From Bdellovibrio sp047344985 (lineage in GTDB: Bacteria > Bdellovibrionota > Bdellovibrionia > Bdellovibrionales > Bdellovibrionaceae), in assembly GCF_047344985.1 (NCBI RefSeq), contig NZ_CP178861.1:2480001-2544000 (forward strand): a stretch of 64,000 bases of DNA. Reading direction: 5' to 3'. The notes below the pieces were generated by a model. That model was given only the letters and a program-made list of their open reading frames with translations. It ran no database searches and was not told where the DNA came from. The translations under genes and the position numbers were made by a program. Position 1 is the first letter of the stretch. Each line of letters begins with the position of its first letter. Shown here in pieces: positions 16,763-25,279 of this stretch.

Positions 16763-17929
16763 GTGAGACACTTTAAATTTTCATACGCGTTTTTCATCCT
16801 TGTTTCTTTCATCCTTGCAAGCCAGGCACAGGCTTATCCCGATTTTATCGGCTATAGCTACTCCTCTTGCATCACTTGCCACTACAACGGCCTGGGCGGA
16901 GGCGGACTGAACGATTACGGTCGCGCCCTCTATGCGACAGAGATCACAGCCCGTGATCCTTTCTTTCCTAAAAAGATGGAAGAGGAAGAAATCGCTGCCA
17001 AGTCAGGTTTCTTAGGCTCTAAGCCTATGCCTTGGTGGATTCGTCCGGGGCTCAAGTATCGCGGTCTTTGGTTGCAAATGGATCCGGGATCAAAAGCCTC
17101 CATGGAGCGTTTCATCAACATGCAAAATGACGTGAATCTCACGTTCTTTGGCGACAAAAAACAAACGTACACGTTGGTGACGACCACGTCTTACACAGGG
17201 ATTGAGCCTTATTACGGAAAAACAAATACGTGGTTTGCGAAGGAATATTATATTCGTTGGAAAAAGAGCAACAACTTCTGGCTCTACGTGGGTCAGATGG
17301 ATAAGGCGTTTGGTATTCGCAACGTGGATCACACGGCTGTGAACCGTAAAGCAATCACACTGGGACAGTTTGATCAGTCTCAAGGAGTCATTGCGCACTT
17401 CACTTATCCAGATTGGGATGTCGCTGTGAATGCCTTCTTTGGCAATGGTGCACAAGAAGATGCTGAGAAACAAAAAGGGTTCTCTGTCGCTGGCGAATAT
17501 CAAGTGTTTGAGAAGTTTAAAATCGGTGGTTCGGCGTTAAGCTCACAAAGTGATCTTGCGAAATGGAATCTTTTAGCCTTCACCACTCGCATGGGGCTTT
17601 CAAAAGGTTCGGCAATCATGGCAGAGGCTGGCTTTAAAGAAAAAACCGATAAGCTTGCCAACACCAAAGCGCAATTGGGAACTTATGCCCTGGTTGAAAC
17701 GATGGTGAATCTTACTCGCGGTTACAATCTTCTTTCGGTGATTGAACATAGCAAGTCTGACATTAGCAAATCGTCTTCAGAAAATATGAAATGGAGTTTG
17801 GGGGCTTTGATGTTCCCACTTCCCCGCTTAGAGCTTCGCGCGATGGCGACGAATGCAAAAACTTATACGGACTCAACAGGCGCTCAAGATGCTTGGGCCT
17901 TGCAAGGTCAAATTCACGTGTCTTACTAG
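16763..17929 (+). CDS. Outer-membrane beta-barrel protein with N-terminal c-type heme motif
   Basis: A 388-residue exported protein with a GTG start; the signal peptide (FAFFILV-type core ending ASQAQA) begins there. Right after cleavage comes SSCITCHYNG, a single CXXCH heme-binding motif, then a long region with alternating aromatic strands ending in HVSY, the C-terminal aromatic typical of outer-membrane barrels. Heme attachment plus a barrel suggests a porin-cytochrome-like electron conduit or a heme-capped channel. The family is unknown to me. It is followed 9 bases later by another beta-barrel gene, so the two are probably one operon. Confidence 0.75.
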   Translation: MRHFKFSYAFFILVSFILASQAQAYPDFIGYSYSSCITCHYNGLGGGGLNDYGRALYATEITARDPFFPKKMEEEEIAAKSGFLGSKPMPWWIRPGLKYRGLWLQMDPGSKASMERFINMQNDVNLTFFGDKKQTYTLVTTTSYTGIEPYYGKTNTWFAKEYYIRWKKSNNFWLYVGQMDKAFGIRNVDHTAVNRKAITLGQFDQSQGVIAHFTYPDWDVAVNAFFGNGAQEDAEKQKGFSVAGEYQVFEKFKIGGSALSSQSDLAKWNLLAFTTRMGLSKGSAIMAEAGFKEKTDKLANTKAQLGTYALVETMVNLTRGYNLLSVIEHSKSDISKSSSENMKWSLGALMFPLPRLELRAMATNAKTYTDSTGAQDAWALQGQIHVSY

Positions 17930-17938
17930 GAGAGAGCC

Positions 17939-18664
17939 ATGAGAAAAATCTTTCTTTTTCTTTTCTTAAGTTCTTTGCTGGCTCACTCGTCCTTTGCGCA
18001 AGAAGCGGCAACGGAAGAAGAAGTGGCACCAACGACAGAAGCCACACCTTCTGAAACAGCGACTCCGGCAGAAAATTCTGCGGCTCCCACAACAGAGCCG
18101 ACAGCAACGACAGAAACTCCTGCACCTGCAAAGACTGCAGCGCGCGTGGTTCGTCCTAGATCTTTGCAATCATGGGGTGTCGGGATTTCAGCTTTGCAGT
18201 GGAATGAAACTTTGAAACTGCAACAAGGTATTACGGCTGATAAAGACGTTGCAAACTATAACGGACTTATTCTTACGGCCCAAAAAGAAGTGACTTACTA
18301 CCGTTGGGGTTGGAGCTTTGGTGGCTTCGTGGGTGCTGGTCGCGCGAATGGCGGCGGCAATAGCACCGTTATTAGCTACGAAAAAAGCAAAGTGGCTTTT
18401 ACAGTTTACGGTATTGCTCCACGGGTGTTTTATCGTTTATCTGGAAGAATCAACGCCGGATTATCTGCAATGGCATTCATGAAGAATGTTGATTGGCCTA
18501 AAGATGCTACGAACCAAACGATTGATTCTGGTCGCAATCTGAATGTCATGGGAATGGCTGATTTGAATGTTCGTCTATTTCAGAAGTGGGAATTTTACTC
18601 TGGGATTGGCCCCCTCGCTGAGGGAGCCACTCTTTGGAAAATCGGTGTGAATTACCGCTTTTAA
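17939..18664 (+). CDS. Outer-membrane beta-barrel protein with Thr/Ala/Pro-rich linker
   Basis: A 241-residue exported protein. The signal peptide (FLFLFLSSLLAHSSFA) is followed by about 45 residues made almost entirely of Ala, Thr, Pro and Glu, then about 170 residues of alternating strands ending GVNYRF, an aromatic barrel end. The linker would extend into the periplasm or bind peptidoglycan. An AGGAGAG ribosome-binding site is placed 9 bases after the upstream stop, so it is co-transcribed with the heme-motif barrel gene. Its stop abuts the stop of the convergent YceI gene without a gap. Confidence 0.78.
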   Translation: MRKIFLFLFLSSLLAHSSFAQEAATEEEVAPTTEATPSETATPAENSAAPTTEPTATTETPAPAKTAARVVRPRSLQSWGVGISALQWNETLKLQQGITADKDVANYNGLILTAQKEVTYYRWGWSFGGFVGAGRANGGGNSTVISYEKSKVAFTVYGIAPRVFYRLSGRINAGLSAMAFMKNVDWPKDATNQTIDSGRNLNVMGMADLNVRLFQKWEFYSGIGPLAEGATLWKIGVNYRF

Positions 18665-19144
18665 TTACTTAACGGGGACGGCCACGTGAAGTGTGATTTC
18701 GTCCTCGACACCGACACCCATGTAGTTGATGTCTTTGATATCAAAATCAGTCAAATTCAATTTGAAATCAGCCTTGAGAACTTTACCTTCTACTTTGTAA
18801 GTTCCGGCGATGTCTTTTTCAACACCTCTGATTTTGATTTTGCCAGTACCTTTACCGCCTTTTCCTGTTGCAGAAACAAGAACGGCTTCAGGAAAAGCTT
18901 TCGTATCAAGATATTTTTGAGTGTGTTTGTCTCTCAATTCCACACCTGTTTTTAAGCTCTTCAAATTCACAACAATGTTTTCAGCCGACACTTCGTCGCC
19001 TTTCACTGTTGCTGCACCTTTTACTTCGCCTGTTTTCGCTTTAAAATCCCCCATCGGATTTAAAACCACATCCACAGTCACACTTTGTGCCATCGCGGTG
19101 TATGAAAGCCCCATAGTTAGAAACAAAGCTGCAAAAAACTTCAT
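18665..19144 (-). CDS. YceI-family periplasmic protein
   Basis: A 159-residue protein with a cleavable signal peptide (FFAALFLTMGLSYTAMA). It carries the YceI lipocalin-like strands: VVNLKSLKTGVELRDKH, the KYLDTKAFPEAVL strand and a KIKIRGVEKDI strand. YceI proteins bind polyisoprenoid or other apolar molecules and often sit beside cytochromes. Here it lies downstream of a heme-protein operon on the same strand (47 bp from the next gene). It is shorter than usual (about 180-190). Confidence 0.88.
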   Translation of the reverse strand: MKFFAALFLTMGLSYTAMAQSVTVDVVLNPMGDFKAKTGEVKGAATVKGDEVSAENIVVNLKSLKTGVELRDKHTQKYLDTKAFPEAVLVSATGKGGKGTGKIKIRGVEKDIAGTYKVEGKVLKADFKLNLTDFDIKDINYMGVGVEDEITLHVAVPVK

Positions 19145-19191
19145 TTTAAGATCCCCCTAATTTTTGGTGATTGTTTTTCTCTTTTTAAAAA

Positions 19192-20214
19192 TTATTGAAT
19201 GCTGTTAATCCAGTCAGCGATGGCTTGAACCTCAGCCGCACTGATGCTTCCACCTGATGGCATATTCTTCGTGCCCGGTCCTGTTGAACCTTGCAAACGA
19301 TAATAAAGCTTCGAAGCTTCAGGACTTCCTTTAACGACCCATCCATTGCCCACAGCTTTAGACTCTGTGATATTCACGAAGTTTGGATCGTATCCACCTG
19401 ACTTATGACAGCTGATACATTTTGCATCGATGATTGCTTTAGCCGCGACGAACTTAGGATTCACAACATCGCCGCCACCGGAGCCACCGTCGTTAATCAA
19501 CGATGGATCGAAAATCACATTCGCAATCATATTGTCATTGGCAACATAGCGAGACATGACGTTGAGTTCTGAATTCGTCAGCTTTCCTTTTTTGTAAAGA
19601 CTGTCACCGCCATACACAACGTACTCATACACTTGTCCGCCAACAGGCGCCGAAGAAAGACTTCTCAATGTGTAAGAGTAATCAAAAGGGGCTCCCGTTT
19701 TTTGTACGGTTCCCGACTGAACGACACCATTCACCATCAAAGAAATGTCAGAAGCTTTTGCTCCGAAGGAAGCTGCAACAACCATTTTATCACCGCTTGA
19801 TGGGAGTGGAACTTCAAGGTATTCCGTGTAACTTGTGCCTACAGTATTCAGACGAGTCGCACGAATTTTTCCCGCCACCACGGAAATAGAAGATTCATCC
19901 ACACCGGCACCGGATCTCACGTTGGCCAATGTTCCTGTTGCAGATCTGTCGGCTGCAACAACGATAGAGACTTGATCTCCCCAAACTTGTTTGTTCACGA
20001 AATTAGGTTGGCCCGGTTTAGACCACAAAGAAAGTTCTTCAGATTCTAAAAGTGCAGGAAGAGTTTTCGCATCGAGAGCTTCGCGAGATTCAAAGAGACC
20101 TTGTTCGTAGAGAACCTGATCTTGCAAGGCAAAGTCACTGCAGTTTTGGAAACCCAAAACTAACACCACAGCCGCACTACCCGCGATCAGCGCGCTTTTC
20201 ATCCCAGCTTTCAT
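19192..20214 (-). CDS. Exported protein with LamG-like region and C-terminal cytochrome c domain
   Basis: A 340-residue protein. The N-terminal hydrophobic segment ends GFQNC, a lipobox-like Cys with unusual Gln-Asn before it. The middle (about 60-240) resembles a concanavalin/LamG beta sandwich with the EYVVYGG strand common in such domains. The C-terminus is a small cytochrome c module: AKCISCHKSGG for heme and a late MPSGG whose Met could be the axial ligand, then a final helix AIADWINSI. It is the last gene of the operon from 24214. Confidence 0.75.
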   Translation of the reverse strand: MKAGMKSALIAGSAAVVLVLGFQNCSDFALQDQVLYEQGLFESREALDAKTLPALLESEELSLWSKPGQPNFVNKQVWGDQVSIVVAADRSATGTLANVRSGAGVDESSISVVAGKIRATRLNTVGTSYTEYLEVPLPSSGDKMVVAASFGAKASDISLMVNGVVQSGTVQKTGAPFDYSYTLRSLSSAPVGGQVYEYVVYGGDSLYKKGKLTNSELNVMSRYVANDNMIANVIFDPSLINDGGSGGGDVVNPKFVAAKAIIDAKCISCHKSGGYDPNFVNITESKAVGNGWVVKGSPEASKLYYRLQGSTGPGTKNMPSGGSISAAEVQAIADWINSIQ

Positions 20215-20240
20215 CTACTTTTCCCCCAAAACGAACTCTT

Positions 20241-20951
20241 TTATTGTAACTGCCACCCTGGTGATTCGCAAACTTGAAGTGCCAAAGCTCGCCATCTTTC
20301 CAGCGGTGTCTCATTTTTCACCGCCATAGCTCGATCCAACTCCAGAAGCGAATTAATCACAAGATCAGAGGGTTCATCACCGCGATAAAAAAGACCATAG
20401 ACCTGTTTCGCTGCACTCGCATTCGGAGCCGTCGGACGGTTCGAAATTTTTGCGAGAACAGCGTTCACGCCCTCATCCATTCCTAAGACATTCTCACAGA
20501 ACTGAACGCGAAAGGATTCACGTACAGTATTGTCATCAACGTGAGTAGAAAGATTCGCATTCGAAATATCTCCACCACAATCACGACCTGAATAAGAACT
20601 ATAAGGATTGCAACCTAGACCATACTGCGCACCCCGATTGATAATCCATTGATTGATCAGCGCTTCTAAGTTGGGAACAGGTGCTGCTGGATTCGTAAAT
20701 ACTTCGCGCACCAAAGAGGCGACGTACTCGCGATTCCCCACTTGGATTTTTTGCGTCGGTAAGACCACGTCTTTTTGCGCCGGATGGTTTAAGTCTGTGG
20801 AACCTTCAGAACCCAATGAAAGATTCATTGAAGACATGTCCAATGCCTGGAACTCTCCCATCTGCCCGCAGTTTTGGTACATTTGAGTGAGCACAAGACC
20901 CGACAAAACAAGAGTGAAGATTTTCGTTTTTTGCGATTTCAGCATCTTCAT
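20241..20951 (-). CDS. Putative lipoprotein of unknown function
   Basis: A 236-residue protein with a hydrophobic N-terminus ending QMYQNC, the same QNC ending as the neighbour at 19192. The mature part is mostly helical with four more Cys (GLGCNPYS, GRDCGG, QFCEN and ALQVCES) that may form disulfides. There is no CXXCH and no recognised family. It lies 5 bases after the DUF1501-like gene, so it is surely in the same operon. A role as a helper or anchor subunit of that system is an inference. Confidence 0.65.
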   Translation of the reverse strand: MKMLKSQKTKIFTLVLSGLVLTQMYQNCGQMGEFQALDMSSMNLSLGSEGSTDLNHPAQKDVVLPTQKIQVGNREYVASLVREVFTNPAAPVPNLEALINQWIINRGAQYGLGCNPYSSYSGRDCGGDISNANLSTHVDDNTVRESFRVQFCENVLGMDEGVNAVLAKISNRPTAPNASAAKQVYGLFYRGDEPSDLVINSLLELDRAMAVKNETPLERWRALALQVCESPGWQLQ

Positions 20952-20956
20952 CTTTA

Positions 20957-22645
20957 TTACCCCACGATCTTCGCCGTTTTTAAAACGCGCAGTTGACCGT
21001 TGTTAAGCTCAACCAAAGGAGCTGCCAAATTTTCATAAGGATTTTTGGGAACACGTAAAAGAGCTGCAACAGTGGAAGCCGCCATCGTCGGAGTAGGACG
21101 ACCTTTTTGATTGTAATCATCAATCGCGGCCCCAATACCTTGAGTTCCCGTATATCCACCACCATGACCGGATTTTTGAATATTACCGACAACAAAAGGA
21201 CCTTTTTGAATGGCACCTGAAAATACGCTCGTCACCATTTGATTAAATCCGTGATCACTGCCCGTGCCATTTGCACGCGCACTGCGATTGAATTCTGAAA
21301 TCACTTGCACCACAGTTTCTGACCAAAGGTTTGTGCTATTGGTTTGAACTTTTTTAAGCTGATCGATCAACTCTAAAAGACCTGCAGCTAAAGCGCGGTA
21401 GTAAGCCGTTGTGATAAGAAGCCCCGGAATGGCTCCCGTTTCATGCATGTCTTTGATCGCCGTATGCACGGCCTGTGCGCCATTGGCGGCATCTTTCAAA
21501 ATCACATTCGCCGGATCACCCATTTGCAAATTCAAAGACGTCACAAGATTTTCTTTTAAAACGTATTCAGCAAGAGCTAAGCCCTCTGCCAAAGAGCCTG
21601 GAGCTGTCATGTTCTTCACAGACTCGCGCAAATCGAAGTCACTGCTTACAAGCAAACGACGATTTCCGTCGGCTACGTGCACGCCCCAATAAGCTCCACC
21701 ATCAGAAATCATCGGCACATCGCTGATTCCCATCAAGCCTGACTGACGCATACTATTTTCAATCACAGCCCTGTAGCGAGCCACGGCTGGATTCCAATAA
21801 CCGTCAAGATTGCCCGTGCCTTTTTTCATCAACTCTGAAGCATTGGAAAGATTTTTCGCTAAAACAGTTGAACCGTTAAAATCCGATTGAGCATAAGCAC
21901 GCAAACGAGCTTGCGCTAAATCATAAGCATCACGATTGCGGTCTTTCAAAGAGCGACCTTTCACACGGCCACCTTGCGGACCACCGAACCCCTCAAGCAA
22001 TGAATACAAAGGATTTCCTGTAACTTTGTTAAGAGCTTTTCCTTTTGAAGAAGTGTAAGTTCCAAAGTCACCGCGCTCAGGCCATTCGACGGCTTCAAAA
22101 GTTTTTGAAGAGTAATCGGCAGCAAGACCTAAAACAGAAGACACACCGCCGACCGGTGCTTGTTGAGCTGTAGCATTAAAAGGATGTCCGTCGAAACCCG
22201 TTCCGAATCCACGAATCACCAGCATGTGATTAAGAAGATCGGTCAGAGGTCTTTGTGCGCCTGCACTGTTAAAGACGGAGTGAGAAAACATATGCGGCAC
22301 AAGAACGCCGTTATAATTGAATGTCGCATTTTCTACTCCAACAACACGACCGCCGGAGTTCACGAACTTTGTGGCTACCATTGGATTAAAATCAAGCATG
22401 GTGTCATTCACGTTCGTGCGCATCCACGCATCAAAAGCGTAGCGCATCGGTCCGCCCGCCATAAGAATATTAATATAATTACGTGCGCCAGCGTTACCGC
22501 TCGCTTCGGCTTGTGCTTGTTGGATAAAACCGGAACTTAAAACATTGAGCAGTCTTTCCAACGGAGTTGGAACAAGGGCCGCGGCGCCAGCAACAGCACC
22601 ACCTGCGATAAAACCCCTTCTTGATAGTTTATTTCCATCCCCCAT
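20957..22645 (-). CDS. Tat-exported DUF1501-like protein
   Basis: A 562-residue protein with a twin-arginine signal (KLSRRGFIAGGAVAG, residues 6-20). It shows features of the DUF1501 family, which shares the alkaline-phosphatase/sulfatase fold: VIRGFGTGFDGHPF, the late ISEFNRSARANGTGSDHG (typical EF-R-...-DHG metal-site region) and the following HGGGYTG. Tat export means it is folded with its metal or cofactor before transport. It sits 15 bases from the heme-motif gene upstream. DUF1501 proteins usually pair with cytochrome-type DUF1549/1553 or DUF1800 proteins, and the same logic appears here. Confidence 0.78.
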   Translation of the reverse strand: MGDGNKLSRRGFIAGGAVAGAAALVPTPLERLLNVLSSGFIQQAQAEASGNAGARNYINILMAGGPMRYAFDAWMRTNVNDTMLDFNPMVATKFVNSGGRVVGVENATFNYNGVLVPHMFSHSVFNSAGAQRPLTDLLNHMLVIRGFGTGFDGHPFNATAQQAPVGGVSSVLGLAADYSSKTFEAVEWPERGDFGTYTSSKGKALNKVTGNPLYSLLEGFGGPQGGRVKGRSLKDRNRDAYDLAQARLRAYAQSDFNGSTVLAKNLSNASELMKKGTGNLDGYWNPAVARYRAVIENSMRQSGLMGISDVPMISDGGAYWGVHVADGNRRLLVSSDFDLRESVKNMTAPGSLAEGLALAEYVLKENLVTSLNLQMGDPANVILKDAANGAQAVHTAIKDMHETGAIPGLLITTAYYRALAAGLLELIDQLKKVQTNSTNLWSETVVQVISEFNRSARANGTGSDHGFNQMVTSVFSGAIQKGPFVVGNIQKSGHGGGYTGTQGIGAAIDDYNQKGRPTPTMAASTVAALLRVPKNPYENLAAPLVELNNGQLRVLKTAKIVG

Positions 22646-22660
22646 GTAACGCCCCCAAAA

Positions 22661-24214
22661 TTATTTTTCTCGATAATTCACGCTGCGATAGTATTTTGAA
22701 GCCATGATATCTTTAATCAGCAAACGAACAGACTGCGTTTTCTGAAGCTCTTCGCCAAGATATTCAATAAACTTTCTATCATCCATAGCTTCTTGAGATA
22801 ATTTACGATTCACTTCTGCGTTTGCAGGATTTGTACGGTCATAAAGAGCGACTTGAATTCCCGTAAAGAATTCAAAATATCTTTTCGCCGCACAATAATA
22901 GTAATCCTTCGTCTGCGTCATCGCAGCACCAAGGCCCGCAATATTGCTAACCGGTTTATCGACAAGCTCTCCTGTCATAGATCTAAAGAACAAACGACCC
23001 GTCGGAGTTTGACGATGGAAATTCGCAACAGGCTCTGAAGGCCATCCACCGACCGACGCGAATTCAGGACGATAACTTGTTACATGAAGAGCCGTTTTTG
23101 AATTCGTTCTGGAACCTTGGGACATCACGAAATAGTCCGAATTCGCCACGACCAAGTTACGGGCCGTGTAAGCCATCGGATCTAAGGTTGCATGGCACAT
23201 CACGCAGCTTGCAGAGTTTCTAAAAGGTGCTGAAGAATTCCCTACGACATATTGCTTAATATCCGATTCACGCAAAGCAGGAAGTTCTGCGCATAAGAAT
23301 GAATTCATATTCGTCTGTGACCAGCGACGAGGAACTTTTGTTGAGCCATTAGCTTCAACTCCACGGCCATGACCGTAGTTGAGCATAAAATAAATAGGTG
23401 TCCCTAAAACGCCGCCACCAAATGTTTTAAACAGATCAAAGCTGTAATTCAGCCCCGGTTGGTCGTTACCGCGCTTATCATCTCCCAACGGATGCAAAGA
23501 GACGTTTGGAATATTCGCGTTCTCACCTGTGAGACGAATACCCACAAGTTCACCGACTTCAATTTTCGGAAGATTGACGAACATTGAATTCGTTGTGTCT
23601 GAATTTCCGTCAAATCCACCTGCGTACGATCGGAAGTTAAAAAGATTTTGATCAAAACCACCGTTATTTCCGTACATCAAGCGACCCGGAAAGTTGACGT
23701 TCCAACCAATCATATTTTTGACGGCCATGTTTTCTTCGCGTTGGGCATGAACGCCCGTAGAAAGAGTCAAAACGTCAGAATATTTTGCGTTACGCGCAAA
23801 CATCGCGCGCGTAAGAGCAAGGCCTGGTTCCGTCGTGTCGTAAATATCAATGGTTCCGCGCGAAAGCTCTGCGCTGTATTCTTGAATCTGATCAACAGTA
23901 TTGGCCGAAAACCAACTGCGATGAAAGTTATAAAAGTTATTGAGGATCGAACGAGCTTCAACGTCGTTGCGATTATAAAGAGGTCCTGTTGGATCCAGCT
24001 CTGCTTTATCCAATAAAGCATTGCAGGCGTCCAAGGCCCTCATCTTCCCGGCACGAATCTGCGCCATCGTTCCATTGCCGAGTGGAACGGGTTTTCCAGT
24101 TAAATGAGAATAGCAACGGTTGAATAGGCCTACTTCAGATAAAGTTTGCCCAAAGGCAGACGACGTCGCCACGAGTACTATCAAAAAAGTACCGATAGTT
24201 TTGGACACGGTCAT
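22661..24214 (-). CDS. Exported cytochrome-like protein paired with the DUF1501 gene
   Basis: A 517-residue protein with a signal peptide (ends SSAFG). It has one CXXCH motif, SCVMCHATLDPMAYTARN, in the C-terminal half; HATLDPMAY resembles the heme region of planctomycete-type DUF1588/DUF1549 cytochromes. It is the first gene of a four-gene operon reading left (24214 to 19192), followed by the Tat-exported DUF1501-like protein, a lipoprotein and a second cytochrome-containing protein. The reaction is unknown. A periplasmic or surface oxidoreductase is likely. Confidence 0.7.
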   Translation of the reverse strand: MTVSKTIGTFLIVLVATSSAFGQTLSEVGLFNRCYSHLTGKPVPLGNGTMAQIRAGKMRALDACNALLDKAELDPTGPLYNRNDVEARSILNNFYNFHRSWFSANTVDQIQEYSAELSRGTIDIYDTTEPGLALTRAMFARNAKYSDVLTLSTGVHAQREENMAVKNMIGWNVNFPGRLMYGNNGGFDQNLFNFRSYAGGFDGNSDTTNSMFVNLPKIEVGELVGIRLTGENANIPNVSLHPLGDDKRGNDQPGLNYSFDLFKTFGGGVLGTPIYFMLNYGHGRGVEANGSTKVPRRWSQTNMNSFLCAELPALRESDIKQYVVGNSSAPFRNSASCVMCHATLDPMAYTARNLVVANSDYFVMSQGSRTNSKTALHVTSYRPEFASVGGWPSEPVANFHRQTPTGRLFFRSMTGELVDKPVSNIAGLGAAMTQTKDYYYCAAKRYFEFFTGIQVALYDRTNPANAEVNRKLSQEAMDDRKFIEYLGEELQKTQSVRLLIKDIMASKYYRSVNYREK

Positions 24215-24425
24215 TCCCCCATTGAATAATTCCGCGATATATTCATCTTATCGGACTTGGGAGCAGAAACACGACCGTGCTTCTCACATTGAGACAACTT
24301 TTTAGAAACTAAATGTTTCCACCACGTTCCACACACGGTTTTTATGGTAAATTTTCTATTCTATCTCTTTCAGTTCCCTTCTTGAAACACTTTAGTTTCA
24401 TTTTGATTATGTCGATAATCCTCTT

Positions 24426-25271
24426 ATGAAGATCTTGATTACAACATTGTTGCTTACATCTTTGGTTTCACCGGCATATGCCTTCAAAACCCTGGTCGTT
24501 AAAAACGATCGGGCCCTTATTGACTTAGAAGGCGAAGACCTTAAGGTCGGCGACAAACTCGGAGCGCGCAGCCCCGACGGCAAACCTCGCGCTCTTCTTG
24601 AAATCAAACAAGTTAAAGACGGTAAAGCGGTGGCCCTGATTTTAAAAGGCCGCATGCAAAAAGATTTTAATGTCGAGAGGTACACTCCTGGCGGTTCTGC
24701 GGCCAAGTCTTCGACGGCGCCTACAAAATCAGTGTCGAAATCCAAATCCGCTTGGGGTCTCACTGCGGGTTATGCCATGAATAAGATGACCGTAAAACCC
24801 AGTGGTGCTTCTTCAATCTCCCTTTCAGGAAGCAGCTTTAACGTATCTGGTTTTTATCAACTGCACCTTGATGGTGGCTTTAGCGCTCGTATTCTTGGTG
24901 GCTATGAAACATTGCAAGCCTCCGGTTCTTCTGCGGCGGCTTCTTGCTCTGGAAGTTCCGATTGTAAAGTGGAACTTAGCTACTTGGGTCTCGAAGCATT
25001 GGTGCGCTATTCTTTCATTCGCTCACAAAGTATGGATGTGTGGGCTGGCGCCGGTTTAGGATTTCTTTTTGCCATTGGCAAATCCAGTAACGTTTTGGAT
25101 ACAAGCAAAGTCAGCACGAATCAAACAATCGTCGGTTCTTTGGGTTTAGATTACCGTTTGAAAGGTAACAATTTTATTCCTGTGCAACTCGACTATGCGA
25201 TGTTCCCGGACAATAACACATCCTCTGCGAATCAAATCATCCTTCGCGCAGGATACGGATTTAATTTTTAG
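24426..25271 (+). CDS. Outer-membrane beta-barrel protein of unknown function
   Basis: A 281-residue protein with a signal peptide (TTLLLTSLVSPAYA). An N-terminal soluble domain (about 20-90, including the RALIDLEGEDLKVGDKL strand pattern of small beta-barrel domains) and a Ser/Lys-rich linker precede a barrel of about 170 residues, ending AGYGFNF with a terminal Phe. Two Cys (SCSGSSDC) may form a loop disulfide. It is followed 8 bases later by the BNR-repeat gene, so probably an operon. The 211 bp upstream are shared with the divergent heme/DUF1501 operon. Confidence 0.75.
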   Translation: MKILITTLLLTSLVSPAYAFKTLVVKNDRALIDLEGEDLKVGDKLGARSPDGKPRALLEIKQVKDGKAVALILKGRMQKDFNVERYTPGGSAAKSSTAPTKSVSKSKSAWGLTAGYAMNKMTVKPSGASSISLSGSSFNVSGFYQLHLDGGFSARILGGYETLQASGSSAAASCSGSSDCKVELSYLGLEALVRYSFIRSQSMDVWAGAGLGFLFAIGKSSNVLDTSKVSTNQTIVGSLGLDYRLKGNNFIPVQLDYAMFPDNNTSSANQIILRAGYGFNF

Positions 25272-25279
25272 GATAAAAC

